Assembly: GCA_013214575.1 (NCBI GenBank)
Contig: JABSSD010000151.1
Coordinates: 1 to 64,000 of the forward strand
Source of the DNA: Paracoccaceae bacterium
Lineage (GTDB): Bacteria; Pseudomonadota; Alphaproteobacteria; Rhodobacterales; Rhodobacteraceae
Length of the DNA: 64,000 nt
Direction of reading: 5' to 3'
Positions within the stretch are counted from its first letter, which is position 1. Each line of letters opens with the position of its first letter. The notes under the pieces were generated by a model. That model was not told the DNA's origin, ran no database searches, and was given only the letters and a program-made list of their open reading frames with translations. Both the position numbers and the translations under genes were made by a program. Shown piece by piece: positions 36,145 to 44,392 of the stretch.

Positions 36145-36547
36145 AGTTCACAACCTTTCAGCGATCTTGGAAGCTTGGTAAATCAGCGCAGCAGGACTGC
36201 ACCTTTGATGATCCCATATTGCCGCGCAGGTCTGGTGGGACCGACTCTCGCGGCTTACATTATGGGCCTCATGTAAAACAAGCAGCCCCGACGTTCAATT
36301 GCCTGTGGCAATAATTGCCAGAACATATTGACGCGCTTTGGATTGGCGATGCAGAACCCGCCGCGCTGGCCACGGCAATGGAGGCTATCCGATCGCGGTT
36401 TTGACAGCCCTCAGGGGTGCCCGGAATTTAGTTCATGCTTTTTTGAGCAGCTTCTTTAAACTGTCTGAACAGCTTAACTCTGACCGACAGACGGAAGGCT
36501 GGACCAGACCAGGACGCAAACCAGTGTTTTACGCAGGGGGCAGGCAT
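36145..36547. other. Divergent promoter region of icd and nrtS
   Basis: 403 bases with no gene. The clear feature is the half-site cluster at 36298-36320. Frames opening here toward nrtS are leader shadows. Confidence 0.5.
36298..36320. promoter_or_regulatory. Three alternating ATTGCC/GGCAAT half-sites
   Basis: ATTGCC (36298-36303), TGT, GGCAAT (36307-36312), one base, ATTGCCA (36314-36320). The second and third halves form the palindrome TGGCAATAATTGCCA. A dimeric regulator could bind here and control nrtS and/or icd. Confidence 0.5.
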
Positions 36548-36856
36548 ATGACCAAGTCTAAGGTGACGCAGCGAACAGAACCCGGCGTGTTGCACATGGT
36601 GATGGGCGATGGAACGCCGCAAAAGGCGCTGGCAACTGCGCTTGTCGTTGGCTCGGCTCTGACATTGATAAACCACGGTGATCAGCTATTTGGCGGTGAA
36701 TTTCCACCTGCCTGGAAGGTGTTGCTGACCTATCTCACACCCTATTGTGTCACCACCTGGGGCGCTGTCACCGGCAAGCGGGCACAATGGAAACTGGATT
36801 TTGCCCCGCGCCGCGCAGACCGGCGCCGGAAACCGGAGCACGACCATGAAAGTTGA
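36548..36856 (+). CDS. nrtS: NrtS-like nitrate/nitrite carrier
   Basis: A 102-residue membrane protein with two helices and the family core TALVVGSALTLINHGDQLFG followed by LLTYLTPYCVTTWGAV. In cyanobacteria NrtS is a small nitrate/nitrite transporter; transport in this organism is inferred. The start at 36548 follows a purine-rich GGGGGCAGG site, and the longer upstream frame is ignored. The gene's last 11 bases overlap the start of a PAS-cyclase gene, so translation of the two is probably coupled. Confidence 0.75.
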   Translation: MTKSKVTQRTEPGVLHMVMGDGTPQKALATALVVGSALTLINHGDQLFGGEFPPAWKVLLTYLTPYCVTTWGAVTGKRAQWKLDFAPRRADRRRKPEHDHES

Positions 36857-38126
36857 AGATTTTTTTAACCAAAGCAACATCGTCGAGTTGAGCTTTTTCA
36901 ATTTCAGAAATGCCATCACGGCGGCCTATTACGCCAATCAAGACTTTGAAATTCTCAAGGTGAACGAGAATTTCCTGCGGTTCTTTCCGGTGCTGGGCAA
37001 TGTCTCAAACGCCTATTTCCCCGATGTGCTGGAGCAATTGGGGGTGCCCGGAGCGCAGATCGATACCTGGATTTCCGGCATTCGCGAACAGGGCTCGGTG
37101 CGGATCCCCGAAATCCATATCACCGACAACGGCAACAGCCGGGTGTTTGCCCTGATGTCGACCCGCACCGAAGATGACAGCTTTTCCTACTTGAACGGTA
37201 TTCAGGGTCAGTTTGTTGACCGCACCGACGAATGGAAACTGCGACACGAGCGCGAGGAACTGCTGGAGCAGAAAATCCGCGACCGCGAGATCATCGAAGA
37301 GAAAAGCGCTCAGCTGCAACATCTGGCCAACCGACTGGCAAAATACCTGTCGCCGCAGATCTACGACAGCATATTTTCAGGCAAGCAGGACGGCAGTATC
37401 GCAACCAAGCGCAAGAACCTGACCATCTTCTTTTCCGACATCGAACAGTTCACCGACCTGTCCGAAGCTCTGGAGCCCGAGCGGCTGACGATGGTGATCA
37501 ATTCCTACCTGTCCGAGATGTCGCTGATTGCGCTCCAATGTGGTGGCACCATCGACAAGTTCATCGGCGATGCGGTGATGGTGTTTTTTGGCGACCCGGA
37601 AAGTGACGGCGAAGAGGAAGACGCGCTCAAGGCGGTGGAGATGGCGATGCGGATGCAGCAACGTGTGGGCGAGCTGCAAAGCCATTGGAAAAAGCTGGGG
37701 GTGCCCAAACCGATGAGGGTGCGGATGGGGATAACCTCGGGCTATTGCACGGTTGGCAATTTTGGCTCGGACAAACGGCTCGACTACACTGTCCTTGGGC
37801 GGCCGGTGAACTTGGCGTCCCGGCTGGAGGGGCTGGCCGATCCGGGCAGCGTGCTGATCTCGGACAGTACCTACAACCTTATATCCGAACATGTGTCCTG
37901 CGATCCGGTAGGCGAGGTAAGCCCAAAGGGCTTTGCGCGGCCGGTTGAAGTCTTCAAGGTGTTGGAGTTTCGATCCGCCGAGCACCGCGACCGTTTGCTG
38001 CGGCGGCGATTGTCGCGCAGCGGCGATCATGTCGAGGTCAATGTGATCGACAGCAGCGATATTCGCGCCGCTATCGAAGAGCTGCGTCACATTCAGATCG
38101 AGTTTGAGGCGCAGTTGCAGGAGTAG
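36846..38126 (+). CDS. PAS-domain adenylate cyclase (class III)
   Basis: A 426-residue cytosolic protein making cyclic AMP, probably. Residues 20-130 resemble a PAS sensor (YYANQDFEILKVNENFLRFF). A coiled coil (WKLRHEREELLEQKIRDREI) leads to a class III cyclase domain. The metal-binding aspartates are Asp198 (FFSDIEQFTD) and Asp242 (DKFIGDAVMVFFGD). The lysine in DKFIGD and the LDYTVLGRPVNLASRLE segment favour ATP over GTP. It starts inside nrtS (11-base overlap), an arrangement suggesting a functional link with nitrate/nitrite entry. Confidence 0.9.
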   Translation: MKVEDFFNQSNIVELSFFNFRNAITAAYYANQDFEILKVNENFLRFFPVLGNVSNAYFPDVLEQLGVPGAQIDTWISGIREQGSVRIPEIHITDNGNSRVFALMSTRTEDDSFSYLNGIQGQFVDRTDEWKLRHEREELLEQKIRDREIIEEKSAQLQHLANRLAKYLSPQIYDSIFSGKQDGSIATKRKNLTIFFSDIEQFTDLSEALEPERLTMVINSYLSEMSLIALQCGGTIDKFIGDAVMVFFGDPESDGEEEDALKAVEMAMRMQQRVGELQSHWKKLGVPKPMRVRMGITSGYCTVGNFGSDKRLDYTVLGRPVNLASRLEGLADPGSVLISDSTYNLISEHVSCDPVGEVSPKGFARPVEVFKVLEFRSAEHRDRLLRRRLSRSGDHVEVNVIDSSDIRAAIEELRHIQIEFEAQLQE

Positions 38127-38138
38127 GACCTGCGGCTG

Positions 38139-38747
38139 CTAGCTGTGGCTCCAGTCATCAGGGTTTGCCGATTTGTTGGGGGAGAGGCCCAGAATGTCGC
38201 CCTCGGTCGAGCAGCCCAGCCCCAGCACAGTGCGGTTGGCATAGTTGAAATAGGCGGTGACCTGATTGATCTCCAGCACCTCGCCGTCGGTATAGCCAGC
38301 CGCGCGCAGTTGCAGCACGATGTCCTGGGTCATGCCGCCGGGATCGCGGGTCAGCTGGCGGGCATAATCCATTGCCAGTCTCTGCCCCTCGTCCAGAGGC
38401 GCGGAGGATATGTTGCGGGTCTCGATCGCCGCCCGCAGCGCATCTGCCTTGGCATCATCTTGCAACAACCGCTTCAGCCCCGAAAAATGGTGCTCGACGC
38501 AATAGTCGCAGTCGTTCAGGCGGCTGACCCAGACCCCCAGCGTTTCCAGGAACCATTTGGGCACCGTATTGCCGGTGTGATGCAACACGTATTTGTAGAT
38601 CGCCATGTGCCCTTCCATTGAATGGGGGCGCAAGGAGTGCATCATCATGATGTTGTCGACGTTGTCATCAGGGCCTTTGACCCGGTCATACAACATCTTC
38701 AGCTTACCCACTGCGTCGGTGTAGGGGATTGTTTTGATCCAGGCCAT
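38139..38747 (-). CDS. Peroxidase-related carboxymuconolactone decarboxylase family protein
   Basis: A 202-residue AhpD/CMD-fold protein. The redox motif is CDYCVEHH (CxxCxxxH), as in AhpD-like alkylhydroperoxidases that reduce hydroperoxides. The region VSRLNDCDYCVEHHFSGLKR and the LEINQVTAYFNYANR helix are typical of the peroxidase-related subfamily. The chosen start (38747) has AAGGA seven bases upstream. It is convergent with the cyclase gene, 12 bases apart, and unrelated in strand to the ABC operon that follows. Confidence 0.85.
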   Translation of the reverse strand: MAWIKTIPYTDAVGKLKMLYDRVKGPDDNVDNIMMMHSLRPHSMEGHMAIYKYVLHHTGNTVPKWFLETLGVWVSRLNDCDYCVEHHFSGLKRLLQDDAKADALRAAIETRNISSAPLDEGQRLAMDYARQLTRDPGGMTQDIVLQLRAAGYTDGEVLEINQVTAYFNYANRTVLGLGCSTEGDILGLSPNKSANPDDWSHS

Positions 38748-38867
38748 GAGGTGTTCCTTGTCACTACGTTTGATGCAGCTTGGACGTCGGCGTATCAATC
38801 TGCAATGCCTAGGCATTGAATTGCGGACAGAGCTTTTGATTTAATCCGTTTGCCCGGTCGTCAGGCC

Positions 38868-38928
38868 GGGCGCGCCTGACCTTCCCCCCGGGAAGGCGCT
38901 TTGCACCTCCCCAAGGTCAGGCGCGCCC
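38868..38928. repeat. Palindromic repeat family 1, copy B
   Basis: Left arm GGGCGCGCCTGACCTT, the same 29-base centre as the other copies, right arm AAGGTCAGGCGCGCCC (all 16 pairs). It lies 49 bases past the stop of the ABC permease gene in its direction of transcription. Confidence 0.85.
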
Positions 38929-38976
38929 TCAGCGTTTTAGGATAGGGTTTGTCAAATCAGATATCCGGGTTGAACC

Positions 38977-39786
38977 CTAAACCCGCCAGCGCAGCAACCG
39001 CCGTTCTATCATGCCGATGCAGGCACTTAGCGTCACCCCCAGTATCGACAGGATAGCGACCCCGACAAACAACCGTTCCAGATCATACAGCGACCCGGCC
39101 TCAAGGATATAGGCACCAATGCCATATTCCGCGCCCAGCATTTCAGCCGCGACCAGCAGGATGATGGCAATGGCCAGGCTGATCCGCAGCCCCGACAGGA
39201 TGCCGGGCATGGCGCCGGGCAGTACGATCTTGCGGACAATCGACCACCAGCTGAGGTTAAAGCTCTGCCCCATGCGGATCAGGCCGCGGTCCACATTGTC
39301 CACCGCGCCGTAAGTGGCCACCACCGTGGGGGTGAAGGTGCCAAAGGCGATCAGCGCGTATTTTGAGCCCTCGTCGATGCCAAACCAGATCACGAACAGC
39401 GGCAGCAGGGCGATCTTGGGGATCGGGAACAGCGCCGCCACCAGCGGCAGCAACCCGGCCCGCACATAGGAAAACAGCCCGATCATCACCCCCACCGCAA
39501 TGCCGACACTGGCGCCCAGGCTGGCGCCTACCAGCAGCCGCGACAGCGACACGCTCAGATGTTGCCACAGCAGTCCCGAGCTGTAGAGCTCGCCAAAGGT
39601 CTTGAGCACGTCCGACGGCTTGGGCAGGGTCAGCGGGGTGATGAAGCCGGTCTGGGTGCCAAGCTCGGTCAGGGCAATCAGCAGCAGGAAGACGGCAAGC
39701 CCGACTCCACGGCGCGCGGTGGGGGCAAAACCACCGCCGCGAAACGGCACCTGGTGCATTTCATTCTGGTTTGACAGCTCAGACAT
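38977..39786 (-). CDS. ABC transporter permease (SsuC/TauC family)
   Basis: A 269-residue inner-membrane permease with about six helices (GVGLAVFLLLIALTELGTQ near the start). The cytoplasmic coupling loop (RKIVLPGAMPGILSGLRISL) matches the EAA motif of the nitrate/sulfonate/taurine importer family. Its start overlaps the stop of the ATPase gene by eight bases, so it belongs to the SBP-ATPase-permease operon reading from 41758 down to 38977. Confidence 0.92.
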   Translation of the reverse strand: MSELSNQNEMHQVPFRGGGFAPTARRGVGLAVFLLLIALTELGTQTGFITPLTLPKPSDVLKTFGELYSSGLLWQHLSVSLSRLLVGASLGASVGIAVGVMIGLFSYVRAGLLPLVAALFPIPKIALLPLFVIWFGIDEGSKYALIAFGTFTPTVVATYGAVDNVDRGLIRMGQSFNLSWWSIVRKIVLPGAMPGILSGLRISLAIAIILLVAAEMLGAEYGIGAYILEAGSLYDLERLFVGVAILSILGVTLSACIGMIERRLLRWRV

Positions 39787-40546
39787 CTATCAGCTCCGCA
39801 TCTGCCGCCCGCGCTTCATCGCGCATCAGCTGCCACAGGTATTTCTGTTTTTCGTCCATCTCGGCATTGCCTAGCCCGCGCTGCTGCAGAGGGGTATCCA
39901 GATGCACAATCTCGCGGATCTGACCGGGGCGGCGCGACATCACCACGATGGAGTGACCCAGACGCACCGCCTCGGCCAGGTTGTGGGTGACATAGACAGC
40001 GGTGAAAGGGGTGCGGCTCCACAGGGCGATCAGGTCATCCATCAGCAATTCACGGGTCTGGCTGTCCAGCGCCGACAGTGGCTCGTCCATCAGCATCACC
40101 GCCGGGTTCACCGCCAGCGCCCGGGCAATCGCCACCCGTTGCTTCATGCCGCCGGACAGTTGCTTGGGCAGGGCCTCGGCAAAATCAGACAGCTTGGTGC
40201 GGGCCAGCACGTCATCGATAATCTCAGCCGCCGCTTTGCCGCGAATGCCGTGATCCTCCAGCACCAGCGAGACATTGCCGCGCACCGTGCGCCAGGGCAG
40301 CAGGGCGAAGTCCTGAAAGATATAGGTCAGCGGGTTCAGGCAATCGGTCGGCGGGGTGCCGAGCTGATGGATCTCGCCCGCGCTGGGCCGTTCCAGCCCG
40401 CCAATCAGCCGCAGCAGGGTGGATTTACCGCAGCCCGAGGGGCCGACAATGCAGACAATCCGGCCGGATGGGATTTCGAGCGAGATGTCGCGCAGCACTT
40501 CGGTCTGCTGGTAGAAATGGCTGACACCAGAGAGGCGGATGTCCAT
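39779..40546 (-). CDS. ABC transporter ATPase (SsuB/TauB family)
   Basis: The 255-residue ATP-hydrolysing subunit, with Walker A GPSGCGKST, signature LSGGMKQRVAIARAL, Walker B VMLMDEPLSALD and H-loop YVTHNLAEAV. The start at 40546 gives MDIRLSGVSHFYQQ with AAGGA upstream. It overlaps the permease gene downstream. Upstream it is separated from the binding-protein gene by 192 bases holding palindromic repeat copy C, an arrangement that could lower its expression relative to the binding protein. Confidence 0.93.
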   Translation of the reverse strand: MDIRLSGVSHFYQQTEVLRDISLEIPSGRIVCIVGPSGCGKSTLLRLIGGLERPSAGEIHQLGTPPTDCLNPLTYIFQDFALLPWRTVRGNVSLVLEDHGIRGKAAAEIIDDVLARTKLSDFAEALPKQLSGGMKQRVAIARALAVNPAVMLMDEPLSALDSQTRELLMDDLIALWSRTPFTAVYVTHNLAEAVRLGHSIVVMSRRPGQIREIVHLDTPLQQRGLGNAEMDEKQKYLWQLMRDEARAADAELIDV

Positions 40547-40634
40547 GTGGTTTGGTCCTTTGATTGACGTCGTTGGATATGACTTCGATTTCAATAGACG
40601 TCAGTTGAGGCATGTACCGCCCGGCGGCAACGCC

Positions 40635-40697
40635 GGGCAGCGCCTGACCTTCCCCCCGGGAAGGCGCTTTGCACCTCCCCAAGGTCAGGCGCTGCCC
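40635..40697. repeat. Palindromic repeat family 1, copy C (inside the operon)
   Basis: Left arm GGGCAGCGCCTGACCTT, the 29-base invariant centre, right arm AAGGTCAGGCGCTGCCC (all 17 pairs). It is positioned between the substrate-binding-protein and ATPase genes. It could act as a 3' mRNA stabiliser or partial terminator. Confidence 0.85.
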
Positions 40698-40738
40698 TTT
40701 TCGTAGCGTGATTGCCTACTGGTTAAGTAAGCAAGCCT

Positions 40739-41758
40739 TTAGCCCAGTGTCTTGACGTAGCTGGCGTCGACAACCGTATCCAAGGTGATCGAGTCTTTTG
40801 CCAGACCTTCGGACTGGTACCAGCTCAGCTGATCCTGCAGCGATGCGATATTCAGCGCCGCGCCCTCGTTCAGCCGCATGGTGCCGTTGATGATCGACTT
40901 GGCAGCCTTTTCGCGCGGGCGGTCGGCGTAGACATACTTGTGGATCAGATCGACCATCGCGGCGACGCCGTCATCGCCGTGGGCGTGGTCAATCATGGTG
41001 GCGTTGTAATCGGCAACACCCCTGGAGAACCCAGCCAGGAAATCGCCGGTCATGCCGCGTTCATCGGCTGCGTTCTTGGCCGAGGTGAATACGGTGGTGA
41101 CCTGATAGTCAGGAATATAGTCGGAGACATTGCCGATGATATGGACCTTGCCCGAGCCGGCCAGCGGTTTGGCGATATGGGGTACAATCGACCAGGCGTC
41201 GATCTGGCCCGACTTCAGCGCACCGATGATGGCGCCAACCTTCTGCAGCGGCTTGAAGGACATCGTGATGCCCTCTTTCTGCGCCAGCTTAGAGCCCATG
41301 TAGTGGAACGACGATCCGGCGCTGGTGATGCCATATTTTTTGCCGTCCAGCATCGCCGGGCTGGTCACGCCAGCCTGGAATGCCGCGTCCGAGACCAGGT
41401 ATTTCTGACCGTCGATGCCGGCCTCTTCGGAGAGCGCGCCACCGATGATCTTGACGGCGCCCTTATCGGCCAGCGACACCAGGCCACCAGACATCGCAGT
41501 CACCGCATAGTCCAAATCGCGCGAGGCAATCGCCACCGCCATCGGGGTGGAGGCCTGAAAGAACTTCAGCTCGACATCCAGACCGGCCTCTTTGAAATAA
41601 TCCCGCTGTAGCGCGATAAAGCTGGCCGAGTGGCTGGTGAAACGCAGGGCACCGACGGTGATCTTGCGGCCCTGCGACAGTGCCGGTGTGGACAGGCCAG
41701 CGGCGGCAATGGTGCCGCCCATCAGTGCCAATGCCTTGCGGCGGTTCAATGAAATCAT
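40739..41758 (-). CDS. ABC transporter substrate-binding protein (NMT1/SsuA-like)
   Basis: A 339-residue periplasmic binding protein, first gene of the importer operon. The signal peptide is LNRRKALALMGGTIAAAGLS ending near ALSQ, with an RRK twin-arginine look. The mature part begins KITVGALRFTSHSASFIALQ, the pattern of the nitrate/sulfonate/thiamine-precursor group. The ligand cannot be assigned: no thiamine-pyrophosphate riboswitch is seen upstream, and no sulfonate monooxygenase or nitrate reductase gene is adjacent. An inverted repeat at 41788-41816 may be its operator. Confidence 0.9.
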   Translation of the reverse strand: MISLNRRKALALMGGTIAAAGLSTPALSQGRKITVGALRFTSHSASFIALQRDYFKEAGLDVELKFFQASTPMAVAIASRDLDYAVTAMSGGLVSLADKGAVKIIGGALSEEAGIDGQKYLVSDAAFQAGVTSPAMLDGKKYGITSAGSSFHYMGSKLAQKEGITMSFKPLQKVGAIIGALKSGQIDAWSIVPHIAKPLAGSGKVHIIGNVSDYIPDYQVTTVFTSAKNAADERGMTGDFLAGFSRGVADYNATMIDHAHGDDGVAAMVDLIHKYVYADRPREKAAKSIINGTMRLNEGAALNIASLQDQLSWYQSEGLAKDSITLDTVVDASYVKTLG

Positions 41759-41787
41759 GGTTTTCCCTCTCAGAGTGGTGATCCCTG

Positions 41788-41816
41788 TCGCGACGTATCG
41801 ACCGGTCTGGTCGCGA
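41788..41816. promoter_or_regulatory. Candidate operator upstream of the ABC operon
   Basis: TCGCGAC (41788-41794), 15-base spacer containing ACCGGT, GTCGCGA (41810-41816). It lies 30-58 bases before the binding-protein start. Confidence 0.45.
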
Positions 41817-41957
41817 TAGTAATTGGCCTTATCTTGACCGCAGCGATACCGGAGTCAATCGGAGCTGTCGGGAATGCCAATATCGCTTCATTTGACGCCA
41901 CAACCGTGCGATTGCCGCACGAAACGCCTCAGCAGAGGCCTCGCAGAGGGCCCGGCA

Positions 41958-41986
41958 GCTGGCGACAGGCTGGCGACAGGCTGACG
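41958..41986. repeat. Short tandem repeat, 11-bp unit
   Basis: GCTGGCGACAG twice in tandem, then GCTGACG. A G-rich run of GGGGGGAAGAC / GGGGGGAAGGC type units follows up to the stop of the SH3 gene. Confidence 0.6.
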
Positions 41987-42015
41987 GGGGGAAGACGGGG
42001 GGAAGGCGGGGGAAA

Positions 42016-42579
42016 TCAGTCGCGCAGCTCTTGCGGGGTGACGCCCCACAGCTTGATCTTTGGGGCCCAGCCGCGATAACCGCCGGCTGAAATACGGCAC
42101 CAATCCGGCGAGCATGCCCCAAGGCGGGCCACCACGCCCAGCTCAAAGGCGGCGGTGATCGGCGCGTTCTCATTGGGCTGTGCGCGAACGGTCAGCATGT
42201 CTTCCTCAATCAGCACCGTGCGGGTGCCCGACAGCAAGGCATAATGCACCCAGCCGCCGACGCCATCGCGGTCCCGGACCCGGCGCCAATGGCCGTATTC
42301 GGCGGTGATTTCTAGCGGCATGTCGCGGCGTTTGAACACCCAGTCTATCCGGTGCGTCAGCGACGGACCCCGCCGCACGTTGCCCTCGGATGCCTTCATC
42401 GACACAAAGCGGGGCAGCGGCAGGTTGGTCACCGGACCCCGCTGTTGCTCCGGCGCCGGGTTGCCAGCCGAAAGGCAGAGCGAGGGCATCAGCACTATGC
42501 ATAGCGCTGCCACCAAATAGCGCACTCTGGAAACCGAAACTGTCACTGCCTGCTGCTCGCTCTTGTCATTGTTGCCCAT
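42016..42579 (-). CDS. Exported SH3-domain protein
   Basis: A 187-residue protein with an N-terminal hydrophobic segment (YLVAALCIVLMPSLCLSAG, about 26-44) acting as a signal peptide or anchor. Two bacterial SH3-like repeats follow: MKASEGNVRRGPSLTHRIDW through GHWRRVRDRDGVGGWVHYAL, then MLTVRAQPNENAPITAAFEL through CRISAGGYRGWAP. Such domains usually bind peptidoglycan or mediate envelope interactions. The gene is transcribed away from the 2-hydroxyacid dehydrogenase. No partner is evident. Confidence 0.82.
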   Translation of the reverse strand: MGNNDKSEQQAVTVSVSRVRYLVAALCIVLMPSLCLSAGNPAPEQQRGPVTNLPLPRFVSMKASEGNVRRGPSLTHRIDWVFKRRDMPLEITAEYGHWRRVRDRDGVGGWVHYALLSGTRTVLIEEDMLTVRAQPNENAPITAAFELGVVARLGACSPDWCRISAGGYRGWAPKIKLWGVTPQELRD

Positions 42580-42755
42580 TGTCCACCGCGCCGGATGCTT
42601 ATTCTTGCCGTTGCCTCTGCCGGGGATCCCGCGGGCTGGTTCGAGAAAACTGCGTCACTTGGCGTCGATGAGGTGCAAGGGTTCTTGTGCCCTTTGCCAT
42701 CCTGCGCCACGATGGCACAAAGCAGGCTAGTTAGAAAAGCGAAGGGAGTGGGTCA

Positions 42756-43742
42756 GTGGCAAGAGAACGTCTGAGTGTTGTCGTAACGCGACGGTTGCCG
42801 GAACCGGTCGAGACCCGGTTGAGCGAATTGTTTGATGTCACTCTGCGCAGCGAGGACACGCCGTTAAGCCGGGCGCAGCTGGTCGAGGCGATGGCAACGG
42901 CGGATGTTCTGGTGCCGACGGTGACCGATGTCATTGATGCCAGGTTGCTGGGGCAGGCGGGGAAACGATTGAAACTGATCGCTAATTTTGGCGCCGGGGT
43001 CGATCACATTGATGTGGATACCGCCCGACAGCGTGGCATTCTGGTCTCTAACACCCCCGGTGTTCTGACCGATGATACCGCCGATATGACCATGGCGCTG
43101 ATCATGGCTGTGGTGCGCCGCATCCCCGAAGGTCTGGCCATCATGCAAAAAGGCGACTGGCAGGGCTGGTCGCCGACGGCCCTGCTGGGCGGTCGCATGG
43201 CTGGCCGCCGTCTGGGTATTCTGGGTATGGGCAGCATTGGTCAGGCGGTGGCCCGGCGGGCTGCTGCCTTTGGCATGCAGGTGCATTACCATAACCGCCG
43301 CCGCCTGCGCAGCGAGACCGAGGCCGAGCTGCAGGCCACCTATTGGGAAAGCCTTGACCAGATGGTGGCGCGAATGGACGTTATCTCGATCAACTGCCCA
43401 TCGACTCCCTCGACGTTTCACCTGATGAACGCCCGCCGCTTGAAGCTGATGAAACCGGATGCGGTGATCGTCAACACCTCACGCGGCGAGGTGATTGATG
43501 AAATGGCGCTGACCCGGATGCTGCGCGCGGGGGAGATCGCCGGCGCGGGTCTGGATGTCTATGAGAAGGGCACCAATATCAACCCGCGCCTGCGCGAACA
43601 GCCCAACGTGGTGCTGTTGCCGCATATGGGATCTGCCACCATTGAGGGTCGGATTGAAACTGGCGAAAAAGTGCTGTTGAACATCAAGACCTTCGAGGAT
43701 GGCCATCGGCCACCGGATCAGGTGGTGCCGGGGATGCTCTGA
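42756..43742 (+). CDS. D-2-hydroxyacid dehydrogenase (glyoxylate/hydroxypyruvate reductase-like)
   Basis: An NAD(P)-dependent reductase of 2-oxoacids, 328 residues, starting at GTG with an AAGGGAG ribosome site. The nucleotide-binding motif is GMGSIGQAVARRAAAFG. The catalytic set is present: Arg in NTSRGEVID, Glu in the LDVYEKGTN region and His in LLPHMGSAT. Similarity of layout favours glyoxylate or hydroxypyruvate as substrate, but lactate or formate branches are not excluded. It is followed after 29 bases by thpR on the same strand. Confidence 0.9.
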   Translation: MARERLSVVVTRRLPEPVETRLSELFDVTLRSEDTPLSRAQLVEAMATADVLVPTVTDVIDARLLGQAGKRLKLIANFGAGVDHIDVDTARQRGILVSNTPGVLTDDTADMTMALIMAVVRRIPEGLAIMQKGDWQGWSPTALLGGRMAGRRLGILGMGSIGQAVARRAAAFGMQVHYHNRRRLRSETEAELQATYWESLDQMVARMDVISINCPSTPSTFHLMNARRLKLMKPDAVIVNTSRGEVIDEMALTRMLRAGEIAGAGLDVYEKGTNINPRLREQPNVVLLPHMGSATIEGRIETGEKVLLNIKTFEDGHRPPDQVVPGML

Positions 43743-43771
43743 ACCGCAGCGGATACAACAGGGGGTAGGGG

Positions 43772-44332
43772 ATGCGTGCCTTTCTGGCGATTGAGCTGCC
43801 TGAAGACGTTACCGATGCCCTGTCACAGCTGGCCTTGTCGCTGCCGGTGGGGCGGGTGATGGCGGAGGAAAACCTGCATCTTACCCTGGTGTTTCTGGGC
43901 GATCAGCCCGAGGCGCAACTGCAAGAGTTGCACCATGAATTGGCGGCCATCCCGGCGCCGCAGTTTGAACTGGGCTTTGACGGGCTTGGCTGTTTTGGCG
44001 CGGCGGCGCCCACGATCCTTTTCGCCCGCCTCGCCGAGAGCCAGGCGTTGAGCGATCTGCATCAGCAGCTGCGCCGTGCCGCCCATCGGGCCGGCATTGT
44101 GCTGGCCCGGCAACGCTACCACCCACATGTGACGCTGGCGCGGTTCGGGCGCGGGTTGTCCTGGCGCGAGGCCGAGCGTCTGGAGGGGTTTATCGCCACC
44201 CATGCCACAGTGACCTTGCCGGGGTTTTCTGTTGGTGGGTTCTCGCTGTTTCAGTCCAAACTGCACCGGGACGGCGCCATTCACCAGAAACTGGCAGGTT
44301 ACGGGTTTGAGCTCCAGGATAAGTGCCAATAA
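43772..44332 (+). CDS. thpR: RNA 2',3'-cyclic phosphodiesterase
   Basis: A 186-residue 2H-phosphoesterase, historically called 2'-5' RNA ligase, that opens 2',3'-cyclic phosphates on RNA or tRNA halves. The two catalytic HxTL motifs are HLTL at 36-39 and HVTL at 119-122, spaced as expected. A weak GGGG-type ribosome site precedes ATG 43772. It is probably co-transcribed with the 2-hydroxyacid dehydrogenase gene just upstream. Confidence 0.92.
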   Translation: MRAFLAIELPEDVTDALSQLALSLPVGRVMAEENLHLTLVFLGDQPEAQLQELHHELAAIPAPQFELGFDGLGCFGAAAPTILFARLAESQALSDLHQQLRRAAHRAGIVLARQRYHPHVTLARFGRGLSWREAERLEGFIATHATVTLPGFSVGGFSLFQSKLHRDGAIHQKLAGYGFELQDKCQ

Positions 44333-44392
44333 GGTTCAGTTCTGTGTCAGATCGCTCTAGGCTCTCCCTATTCGTTTTGGATGGAGGTCATT

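Noticed and set aside
41759-42015. Possible thiamine-pyrophosphate riboswitch before the NMT1/SsuA-like binding protein
   Set aside because: The conserved CUGAGA and GAUCUGG-type elements are not present on the minus strand.
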